Position numbers and translations under genes: made by a program
Notes under the pieces: generated by a model
The model's input: only the letters and a program-made list of their open reading frames with translations
The model's database searches: none
Told to the model about the DNA's origin: nothing
In this document: piece after piece, positions 11,925-23,900 of the stretch
Position numbering within the stretch: position 1 is the stretch's first letter
Layout: each line of letters starts with the position of its first letter
Source: Nannobrachium achirus
Lineage: Eukaryota > Chordata > Actinopteri > Myctophiformes > Myctophidae
DNA length: 64,000 nucleotides
Direction: 5' to 3'
Assembly: GCA_963921795.1 (NCBI GenBank)
Contig: OY997659.1
Span: 52,014,995-52,078,994 of the forward strand

Positions 11925-14900
11925 TTATGGTTGCCAGTGGTCCTCAAACATCTTCATGTCAAGGACCCCCGAATTGTATTTGGCCATTAGACTCCTATCT
12001 GAAAATACTTTGCGTCAGGGACTCCCATAAGGGAACATTTATGTGAAACAAGTACAAAAATAAATAGCTGTGTTTTTCCGACGATGATGTAAATCCTAGT
12101 CTACATGGCCTCAGGATCACTGCAGGACAAAGACTAAAAGAGAGAGAGACAGACAGACCGTAGTCTCCCGTAGCCAGACAACTATTCCACAACCTCCTGA
12201 ATCCTGCATAGAATCTTGAACCACACCTCCGGAAATCCAAGACGGGGAGCTGTAATCTTGTTTGTCATTTCTGTCGTTTAAAACTTGTGGGAGGCAACAG
12301 TCTGGCTCAGGAGACGAGATTGACTTGCTTTTTAATGGCTCACAACCAATCAGCCCAGTCAGACACGTTTGAAACATGGGGGGGGCTCTCCCAATGCACC
12401 CAGCATGAAAGTGAAACCACACCCAAACCACACCCAAACACCACACTTTTGTTGTTCCATCTGTTTTTATGTAAAGATCCCAGTCTTTCTAAATTAACTA
12501 AAAAATATTCTCATTTGAAGAATTTAGATCTATTTATTGTGTGCTCTAGAGCTTGTAGATCGGCTATTTTCAAGTTCAAATTCTTCAAAGTAACTAAAGT
12601 TTTCAAATAATTGTAGTGGAGTAAAATGACAATATTGGCCTTGGCTCTGAGATATAGTAGAGCAGAAGTAAAAGTACAGAAAATTGCAAACACTCCAGTA
12701 AAGTAAAAAAGAAATCATCAAAAGTGTACTTAAGTACAGTACTGGAGTAGAAGTACTATTACTGTAGTTGCTTCACTGCTGTTGCACACCAGCAGAAGTA
12801 AAGCTATAACTTCCATGTTGCTGTTGACCGTGTGGTTGGACAGGTATCTGCAGAAGTAAAGCTAACTTCCATGTTGCTGTTGACCGTGTGGTTGGACAGG
12901 TATCTGCAGAAGTAAAGCTATAACTGCCATGTTGCTGTGTTGACCGTGTGGTTGGACAGGTATCTGCAGGAGTACGCGGGCCTGGGCACCGGAGGGGGCA
13001 TCTATCACTTCAGAGATCAGATTCTCTCCGGCAGCCCCGAGGCCTTCTTTGTCCTGAACGCTGACGTGTGCTCAGAGTTTCCTCTGCCGGAGATTCTCAG
13101 CTTTCAGAAGGAACACGGAGAGCCCGGCAGCTTCGTGATCCTGGGGACAACGGTAAGGCTTCTCTTTGTGACTGACGAGCTGGGCTTGTATTTAATCTCT
13201 GGTGCAGTAGTTGTGAAAAAGGTTTAGTTATCCAGGGTTTTTCCAAGTCGAGGACCCCCAAATTGATATTTATTTCTATTTTCGATATATACATATATAC
13301 ATTTATATTTATAAAAAATAGCAGATGTTTAAGCTTGCAGTGCACTTATCATCTTTGTGAATTATTCTATCAATCACTTTTTTGTTATTATTAATAGATT
13401 TCTGATTTGTCATAAAACCACAAATAGCTGATAATCAAGCTCATGTATCACATTGTGACACGTTGTGAACTTGTAGATCAATTATTCTTTGAGGATCATC
13501 CTCTAAATTGATTTTCTTTATATACTGTATATAATCGATTAGTTTGACTGACTGTTGCACCCCTAAAGGAAATTCTGTGCAGCAAGAAGTGATAGATGGA
13601 TGAAGTGGTTAAAATATTTGTGATTCTGTATCAACTACTTTCGCTGGGGACCCCCTGGAACCCCCTCTAGGACCCCTGGGGATCCACTGGAGTTATCAGC
13701 AGTTAAAGCATCTCAGAATGTTTCCCTGATTTTGAGTTTTGGATTGTGCCCTAGTTTTGGCATCACTGATTATTGTTTGCAGATTGTTATGTTGGAAATA
13801 ATGCTGGCTGTGATCCAATAATTGTGCTGTGAACATTGTGCGATGACAACACCACCAACTCTCTCCTTCTACTAACCAGGCCAACAGGAAGCAGTCTATG
13901 AACTATGGCTGTATTGTTGAAAACCAGGAAACAAATGAGGTACGGATCCAGTTCTGTAGATGTTGTTTATGATCAATAAACTAACAATGCTCCTGACATA
14001 TTAGTGTCTATGTACAGTATTCAAACTTAAATGGTGCTTAATTTATGATCAATCATGCGTCAAAAAGTAGCAGATCTACAAGCTCAGTCAGAAATCCTTT
14101 AAAGCTACCCCCACATGCAAAGACCCACCTTTTCACTGTAGAGGTCTTCTATGTTCACTTGTTGTTTTGTATTTTGTGGGTTGTTTGTGTGTTTAGTTTC
14201 TGCACCCTCCGGTTGTGACGGACTGAAAGTGTGACTGAGGACTTGTCTAGTCTTCGTTGTCTTTTCCTATGATGTTATTCTCCTGTCTCTTCCTTCTCTC
14301 TGGTCCTTCGGACTGCGCCCAGGCAGGGGGCACAGGGGTTAAAGCTCTGTCCTGGGGACTGATTTCAGTCTTGAGGATTCCATAGGGGCTATTCCTGAGA
14401 TCAGTGCAGATCTGCAAAAACATAAGGGGGAGGTGTAGCGATGAAGTCGTCAAAACTCTAGTCAAGTTGATCTCCAAACTAAAAAGCAGTTATAATTTCA
14501 AGATCAGAGTTTTTGAAATGGCCAGACTAGCAATATAATACAACAGAACTTCAGAAGATACTTCTATAAAATGAAGCATGGAAACACCCCAAATATTGGT
14601 GTGCGCTGCACCCGCCATGTTTCAAAGATCACATATTGGGCCATTGGTCTGAAACTGTTCAGTCTTGGGATTTATTTTGGCTTTAACCAAACTGGGGGCA
14701 GTTTAATAACTGGATGGGGGGGGGGGGGGGGGGGGGGCACACTAATACCAAACCTATGAACTTACGAACACTTTGTGAGCTTGTAGATTGGCTACTCTGT
14801 GCAATGCAACGCAGTCGCACGACGGAGAATGAATGGCTTTTCTTCCTACGTTTCACCGACAATTCGATACCCTCCTTGAGGACTTCTTCTCTCAGGTCCA

Positions 14901-17900
14901 GGGATGAGACGATATGAAAATGCCATGTCACGATTTATTGTGACCAAAGCAATACAATTGCGATTTACAATTTAATCGCGATAATCAAAATATCCCCAGC
15001 ATTCATTTATCCCGGGGTGGAACATTAGCCCAAAAAAATCTACACGTTCACAACGTTGTGAGCTTGAAGACCGGCTATTTTTTTGGCAAAGAGATTTGGT
15101 AGAGAGTGAAAAAAGACTGTATCAAGTACGTTATTTCCAAGTCTGTTTTACCAAACCTAGAGGGTTTAAGTCAGACCTGGGCATTGTACAGCCAGCCCTT
15201 TGGTTCACTCTGACCTGCCCAAGCAAAATGACAAAATAAACACATTTTCTAATTTTACCTCATGCATGGACTAAAGCTGCATTGCTTTTATTTTTACGTT
15301 TTTTTATTCACGTACATAATGGACGCAATGCGTACATCAGCACGTGTGCGTGATCATTGGATCGTTGTCTCAATAACAAGCAGGTGGTCAGACTGGTCAC
15401 ACGTCAAGACGACCTGCCTTACCTTACCCATCAAAAATGGTTTAAGTGGCTAAAAAAAGAAATGTTGATGCCAAATGCATCAACAACAATTGGACTGCTA
15501 AGTATTTATTTACTGAAGTCGGAGGTAAAGCTGTGTGTTTAGTTTGCGGGGAGCACTGCCTTTTGGCCCGGCCCTCCACAATATTTCCTGTTGTTGTGGC
15601 CTCATGGAAAACATTATTGCCCACCCCTGGTTTAAGTGCTACCAGATGTGCAGTTCAGCAAATAAAAGGTGAATCGATCCCAGTGCGTGATGGAGGATAA
15701 TTTCACGATACATTTAAACCTCTGTGATTATCGCGATAAACGATAATAACGATCATCGATCCCATCCCTACTCAGGTCTTGCACTACGTTGAGAAGCCCA
15801 GCACGTTTGTGAGCGACATCATCAACTGCGGCATCTACCTGTTCACGCCGGCCATCTTCCAGCACATCGGCGCCGTCTTCCAGAAGAACCAGCAGGACAT
15901 GTTGTTGTGAGTGGGAGGACCAGGGCCTCCTGGGGGGTCCCTGATCTGAGTGCATGTGAATACCATTAATTCCTTTTTTCCTTTTGGGTCTCTTCATTTG
16001 TCTTTTTGTTTTCTCCTTCTTCCTCCTCCTTCTCCTCCTCTTCCTCCGCCATGATTTCTGTTTCCCGTTCTCACCCCCTCCTCCTACATTGGTCAGATAT
16101 CCATACGATGGGTAAGTTGGTACCAGCCAGGTTGTTACGGTGTGGTCGTAGACTAGAGTGTCACTGGTGTTGTCGGTGTGTGATGTGGACAGACAGTGCC
16201 GTAGTTTAGCCAGAGAACTAGCGGAATCTGTCCTGTGTTCTGTTACTGTTACTGTATTCATCCGGGATACACTGTAGTTCACCCCCCCAAAAAAATAGTT
16301 TTCCTATCGACTACTCAACCCATGGAGACTTGAATTCATGTATATTTTTTAGTTTTTGTCGCATTCCTTTGCCACTAATTTCATGACCATTTTTGATTGA
16401 TTGAAGAATGTATTAGAAGTTTGCAATAGAAAAAAGTACAGTTTCATGACAGTACAAATCACTGGCACAAGGTCAACTAAAAGGAGTTCCTAGAAAGCCG
16501 AGGCTTATTTCCACAGGAACCACACTTCAAGTATCTCATATAACATTGAAAGACAGACGGATAGAACATAGTACTTTATCTAGGATAATATCAATTTCAA
16601 AAACAGAAAAAGCATAACATCAAATACAAAGGCAGAAAAAAAGGGTGGGGGGAGCATGGGGGCTTAGTCTATTTACAAGTCACGGGTAGCAGCCGCCTGA
16701 AGGTGACTTTTCACACCGATATATCTTCATGATTATTCTATCGATTGCCTTTTTTGTTATTATCGATTTCTGATTTGTCGTACAACCACAAATAGTCGAT
16801 CGTCAAGCTCACGTTTGACATCGTGACACGGTCAATGACTATTTTTAAATAATCTATTAGTTAACTGGAAATTGTGTTTTGGCTGGAGCAAAGGGTCGAC
16901 CACACAGTGACACTTAGTTCAGTGAACTGATAAGACAAGGCTTACACAACACAACCTTCCCAGGATCTCATTACTTGCCATGGCATGCTTCGCTTTCAAC
17001 CACACAGTACTCCTCTTTGGATAAACTTTCATTGTGGATATTACCATATGGCTTTTTATTAATATTCCTTTCATTCATATATGTTTTTTTTTTTTTTTTA
17101 CATTTCCTTTCATCTTTGGGCTCTCATACATCAACTAGAAGAGAAAATTTCTAAGAAATTTTAAGTGTGCCTGCAGCTCGCTAAGTCTGTGCAACCTTGT
17201 GTAGCGGTTGGTGTTAGCATTAGCGTTATTTCATTTGACGCAACCCGCGTGTCTGTATGACAAACGGTTCACGAGATCAAGGGTCACTTCCTGTTTGGTG
17301 AGGGGCACTTCCTGTTTGGCGAAATAGGCCCCAATTAAGGTCATGGACGATTAATGAATTAAAGCTGCAAGCAGCGATGACCAGGCCCTCGCAGCTCTAC
17401 CCACGTCACAAGGCCAGCAGCCAATCAGAAACCAAACAGGAAGTCAGCCATTTCGACTAATTAGTGGCGTTTTGGAGCATTTTTGGCCGTTATCACGGGT
17501 CGCACTTTAACGACAGTTTTTTGAGAAAAAATTGTTTTGTGAGAAAAAAAAATTGAGAAAAAAACTTTTTTGAGAAAAAGAAATTTTGAAAAAAAAATTG
17601 AGAAAAAAAAATCTTGAGAAAAAAAAATGTGAGAAAAAAAAATGTTGAGAAAAAAATAATTTTGAGAAAACAATTTTGAGAAAAAAAAATTTTGAGAAAA
17701 AAAAAATTTTGAGAAAAAAAAAATTTTGAGAAAAAAAAAATTTTGAGAAAAAAAAAATTGAGAAAAAATTTTTTTGAGAAAAAAAAAATTGAGAAAAAAA
17801 TGTTGAGAAAAAACATTTTTTGAGAAAAAAAAATTTTTGAGAAAAAAAATTGAGAAAAAAAATTTGAGAAAAAAATTTTTTTGAGAAAAAAAAATTTGAG

Positions 17901-20900
17901 AAAAAAAATTTGAGAAAAAAAAAATTTGAGAAAAAAAAATTTGAGAAAAAAAATTTTTGAGAAAAAAAAAAATTGAGAAAAAAAAATTTGAGAAAAAAAA
18001 AATTGAGAAAAAAAAAAATTGAGAAAAAAAAAATTGAGAAAAAAAGAAAAGGTATGACACCAGCCGCAAGTCTGTACGACAAACGGTTCATGAGTTATAG
18101 AGGCACTTCCTGTTTGGTGAAGGGCACTTCCTGTTAAAGAGGGGGCGAGGCTTAATCAATTACAGCTCATCCCTATTGGTCGGAAAAAGACCAAAGTTGT
18201 GTGAGCATTTTACATTTTAAATGACGTTGCTAGGCAAAAGTATGGCAGAGTTATGTGGCGCCAAAGTTTCTGGGTTTTTTTCGGAGTCCCCCATTCAAAG
18301 TCAATGGAGTTTTTGGGCGTTGTTTTTTGCGAATTACATCGCAATCGGAAAGCGGATCGGAAAGAAAAGTAATAGCACACCATTCCCGGCCGAGCCGCAC
18401 ATTTTGATGTATATATTGCGGGGGTGGCGTAAATCGTGCGGCAGTTATTACGTGCCGAAGTTTCCCCCATTCTAAGTCAATGGGGTTTTTTGGCGTCGTT
18501 TTTTGCGAATTACGTCGCAATGGTAACGCGGATCGGAAAGAAAAGTAATAGCAACCTATTCCCGGCCGAGCCGCACGTTTTGATGTATATATTGCGGCGG
18601 TGGCGTAAATTGTGCGGCAGTTATTACGTGCAGAAATTCGTGGCGAAAGACTTAATTAATGACTTAAGTATGGCGGATTACAATAAGTGTTTTGCTATTG
18701 CATAGCAGGCACACTTAATTAACCATTGTGGATGTACAGTACATGTACAGTACATCAGTCAACCAGAGTGGGCAATTAATGATTTATTTGACCTGCCAGG
18801 CATTAGTACTATGGGCGTAGGCATGTGGTGGTGGTGGTGGTGGTGGTGGTGGCGCAACCTTGACAATCTGGAGGATTTCCACCTTAACTGTTTTACTGCT
18901 ACGGACGTTACCGTTCGCCCCAATTCTGAACGTCGCTCGTCGCCAATACGGCCGTTCGTTCGTTTACCTTGTTGATGTCCATAAGCTGATGAGGGGTCGC
19001 GCCGCCGTGTACAGTGAACACATCTGCCGCAATGATGGTCTAAAAAATCCATTATGCGTTAACATCAACGGAGACCAATTCACTTCCTTGTTGATTTCTC
19101 TGGCCCTGTGGCTTTGTGGCGAGTGACTGGTCTCAATGGATGGCAACTCAGAACGGCCAAATTCACATTAATTCTTGCATGACGCCGCCCTCTGCTGCCA
19201 GGTCCGCCAAAGTGCATGTTGCGCAATCAAAAAAAATTAAAATTAAATAAAAAACGTCTATATATCTACTATAACATCGCAAAGGTAAGCCGCTTTTTGC
19301 TGGCAAAAGACCCAATAAATAAATAAAACATCTGGCAGTAAAACTGTTAAGGACATCTGAAGGATTCTCACAATACCACGCCTGGGAACCAATCAGGGCT
19401 TATGAGCGAGGCTGGGAACCAATCAGGGCTTATGAGCGAGGCTGGGAACCAATCAGGGCTTATGAGCGAGGCCACTGCATTGGAGCTCACACTGATTGGA
19501 AACGGCGCCACAAAATAATGACCAGTGGAAAGAAGTTAATTTTTTTATTTTTTACTTGAGTAAAAGTAGCAATACCGCAATATAGAACTCTGTTCTCTGT
19601 TGCAAGTTGAAGTCCAGTATTCAAAATGTTGCTTGAGTAAAAATTACAAAAAGCTTTTTCAGAAAGAAATAGCAGATCTGTAACCTCACATCGCATCGCA
19701 TTGTGAGCTCGTAGATCAAGCTATTTTCAAATATAAAATATGAATCGCAAACCATGTACCATGCACCTCTACACCAAACCTATTTGCCAAAATTAGCCGA
19801 TCTACAAGCTTGTAGATCTGCTATTTTTGGCTAAAGTTCTCCTCAGAATTGTTCATTTAAAAGAACGATCTTATCACGCAAATATTTGGTGGCCCCCCTG
19901 TAGTAACTCTGAGGACCCCCTACGGACCCCTTGTTGAAGACATGTGGTCTAATGTGTTTCGTTGGTTGTCGTTGTCCGTTATGAAGAGAGGAGCCCACCA
20001 ACGGCTGGCACCGCGCTGAGGCCATCCGGCTGGAGCAGGACATCTTCACGGCCCTGGCGGGACAGGGCAAGCTCTACGTCTACAAGACCCTGAGCTTCTG
20101 GAGCCAGATCAAGTCTGCTGGGTGAGAGAACACGTCACGAACCTGTAAGACTCCCTAATCGGGAGATAAAGCGACCGTCGGGTCGCATACACAAACTTTA
20201 GAAGACAATCGTAGCCAATCAGGAGGGAATATGGGAAATGGGACAGATCCACGTTGATGACATGACTTTAGAGATACTGTGTAACGCTTTGCGTGATTTT
20301 AGGGCAGAATCTGTAGGAGCAGTGTCCAAAAATGTGTTTTGTTTAATTAAAAAATTATAATTTATCGAAGCCGAACTGAAATAGGACGGAACTAATGCTC
20401 CGGGATCGGTTTCGGACACATTATGGAGCGGACTGATTAACATTGAGGCCGCAAACCGGAAGCGGATGGTCCGTCCTCTAATCCGGCCTGTTAGCTTTAC
20501 AAGGCTTACAGATGGAGAACGGATTGATACATTCTCAAATTTTCAACGGATTTGAGAAGCTGATGGAATACGTGAACACACGATGCATAGCAGTGTCCGA
20601 TCACGCACGATGGGAACTGGATTAGCACCCGCGTTAACAGGTAGGAGAAGCCAGCAGTGAAAGACATAGAAAGATCTTCGGTTTCCTCGGCTGTATACAA
20701 CCAATGAGTTAACACTTCGCCAGCCGAAATAGAATGGCTTGTTGGTAGATTAGCCGTGAAATTTCTATTATTATAATTATTATGATCTGAACAGCATTCA
20801 TTTTACAAGATCCATCAACGCAATATCATGTATTCTCCATCCCCCCACCCCCTTCACGATTCCCCGTTGAAATCTCACCACGATCAGCCGTGAAATTCCT

Positions 20901-23900
20901 CAATCTGCATTGGCATAGAGTGGAGGTTTTGGCCGAGGCATCTTCTCCCTGTGCGTTTCGCGTGTGCGATCCGTTCACGTAAATGTGGGCGCAAATAATC
21001 CAAGTATGACTCTACAGTCAATGTGAACATTTTCGCTAGCTTAACCCCTAGCACTCCAGCTATGCTAACGCTAACGTCTAAACCATGAATGGATGGGAGC
21101 TGGGAAGCTCTAGCAGGGAAAGGACCTGACGTCACTTCCGCTTCATGTCAGAGGAGCCATGCGCTATCGATGGACGAGCGGTGACTAGGGAAGGTTAGAC
21201 AATCGACGATTTTCGGATAAAAAACATTTATTTCGTTTTTAATGACCCAGTACGGTAAATTACGGCGCGGCTGAGACTCCTTGCTCAGATGTTCGGTATA
21301 AAACGGTTTTAATATGGGCATCTCCATACGGCTGTCGAATATTCCACTATTCGAATACTTTGAGGTGGAATAATTCGAATACTAAAAATCCCTATATATT
21401 GGTGAATGCCCTAGTGTGAGTTCATGGGTGAATCTCTGTAAAGAGATGTTGGCCTCTCCCTGGGCTGTGTTTGATGTTGTATTCTCTCCCTCTCCCTGAG
21501 CTGTGGTTGATGTTGTATTCTCTCCATCTCCATCTCTCAACAGCTCTGCTATTTACGCCAGTCGTCTCTACCTCAACCAGTACCACAAAACCCACCCTGA
21601 AAGACTGGCCTCAAATAAAGAGGGCGGGCCCAAAATAAGTGGTATGTGTGCATGTTAGCTTAGCCACGAACACACTACAGTATTGTAACTACTGTTTCCT
21701 TTCTTTCATTTGGATGTACGATTGATGAGTCTAATCACGCTGCATTCCGTGTTCCTTTAGGTAATGTCTATATTCATCCTACAGCCAACATAGACCAAAC
21801 TGCTGTGGTAAGGCTCTACACTGTCTTCCATAGTTCATTACTTAATATTATTAGAAATGTTTAGGGCTGGAACTACCAATCTTAATGATTATTCTGTCCA
21901 TTACATTTTCGATTACCCATATTTTCCGGACTATAAGGCGCACCGGACTATAAGGCACACTGTCAATGAATGGTCTATTTTCGAACTGTTTTCATATATA
22001 AGGCGCACCGGACTATAAGGCGCACATAATAGACGCTACCGTTGCGTTATGCATCCAACAGATGGAGCTGTGCTAAAGGGAATGTCAATGTCAATGAATG
22101 ATCCATATATCAGGCGCACTGGACTATAAGGCGCACTGTAGTTTTTTGAGAAAATTAAAGGCTTTTAAGTGCGCCTTATAGTCCGGAAAATACAGTAATC
22201 AAATAATCAAGAAGGGTGTTATGTGTGCATCGGATTGTGACTTTTATAGATCTACTATATTATCTTTTTCTCACACATCTGCATTACGTAGAGAATGTAG
22301 AATAATTGTTATTTTGTTTGCCTGTTATCTCTTACTACAAATATTCTAAGTCAAATCTCATCAAATGGTGGTCCGCGGCTAAAATGCCCAATAACCTTGA
22401 TAGGAAAAGGGTTGTAAACCACTGGTTTAAAGTAAAACCATGCGATCTCTGGTGTGGTTCCTCTCTCCACAGTTGGGTCCCAACGTGTCCATCGGCACCG
22501 GGGTAACGATCGGAGCTGGAGTGAGAGTGAGAGAATCCATCATCCTGCACGGTGCAGCTCTGCAGGTAAACACACACTGTTCTGCACGGTGCTCTGCAGG
22601 TAAACACACACTGTTCTGCACGGTGCTCTGCAGGTAAACACACACTGTTCTGCACGGTGCTCTGCAGGTAAACACACACTGTTCTGCACGGTGCTCTGCA
22701 GGTAAACACACACACTGTTCTGCACGGTGCTCTGCAGGTAAACACACACTGTTCTGCACAGTGCAGCTCTGCAGGTAAACACACACTGTTCTGCACGGTG
22801 CCGCTCTGCAGGTAAACACACACTGTTCTGCACAGTGCAGCTCTGCAGGTAAACACACACTGTTCTGCACGGTGCCGCTCTGCAGGTAAACACACACTGT
22901 TCTGCACGGTGCTCTGCAGGTAAACACACACACTGTTCTGCACGGTGCTCTGCAGGTAAACACACACTGTTCTGCACAGTGCAGCTCTGCAGGTAAACAC
23001 ACACTGTTCTGCACGGTGCCGCTCTGCAGGTAAACACACACTGTTCTGCACAGTGCAGCTCTGCAGGTAAACACACACTGTTCTGCACGGTGCCGCTCTG
23101 CAGGTAAACACACACTGTTCGCGTCAGGAAACATTTTATGTTGCACTCTCTCTGGCACGGAACACATGAAGTACTTTATTTTTGGATTCTTGGATGGCTG
23201 GACTTTATTTTTTTAATAATTTATAATTTTTAATTTATAATCACATTCAAACATAATTATTACCAGTAAGACTCCCTAATCGGGAGGTAAGCCATGTTGA
23301 TAACATGACTGTAGAGATACTGTGTACCACTTTGCGTGATTTTAGGGCAAAATCTGTAGGAGCAGTGTCCAAAAATGTGTTTTGCAAAAATCACCCTGAT
23401 GGTGACGCTAAATGGGACAGATCCATGTTGATAACATGACTCTAGACATACTGTGCATCGCTTTGTGTGATTTTAGGGCAAAATCTGTTGGAGCTGTGTC
23501 CAAAAATGTGTTTAGCAAGAATCGGCCTGATGGTGGCGCTAGAAGAGGGCCATGTGAAAAATGAGGGGTGGAGGTTGTGGTTGGCGTGTGCAAAGTTTGG
23601 CATGGATAGGGGCAATGGTGGCAGAGATACGAGTCGGGCAACAGTTTCACGTGGCATGACTGACAGACGCTGGAGGTTTTGATAACCGATATATAATTAT
23701 GATATCGGTTTGATACTGATAGTACATTTTAAGGCCAACATCGTCCGATACCAATTCGATGACCGATTATTATTATTATTATTGTCCATCCTTACAACTG
23801 CCTTTACACTCAACCTGCTATTCGAATAATGACCTTAACTTTTTGTCTTCTACACCCTTGTCTCTGTCTCCGCCCTGTGGCTCTGTGAAGGATCACAGCT

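Larger units (their letters stand above)
14899..15770. mobile_element. hAT-type element inserted on the exon 6 splice acceptor
   Basis: The ends are CAGGGATGAGACGAT and ATCGATCCCATCCCTA (inverted). The element is flanked by the perfect 8-bp duplication CTCAGGTC at 14891-14898 and 15771-15778. The target spans the intron 5/exon 6 border, CTCAG|GTC. A second hAT element (15172-15629) and a hairpin copy (15033-15080) lie inside it. Confidence 0.8.

Noticed and set aside
11580..11990. 136-residue frame across gmppa exon 3
   Set aside because: It is the exon read in the wrong frame, extended through the (CA)n tract as His-Thr repeats.
17461..18091. Long Phe-rich open frames on the minus strand
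   Set aside because: They come from the TTTTGAGAAAAAAAA minisatellite; composition, not coding, keeps them open.
22335..23167. Minus-strand frames of about 190-260 residues with repeating [14 protein letters not shown] motifs
   Set aside because: They are the antisense of the exon 10 donor minisatellite, whose mostly 33/36-bp period keeps frames open. There is no start context and no homology.
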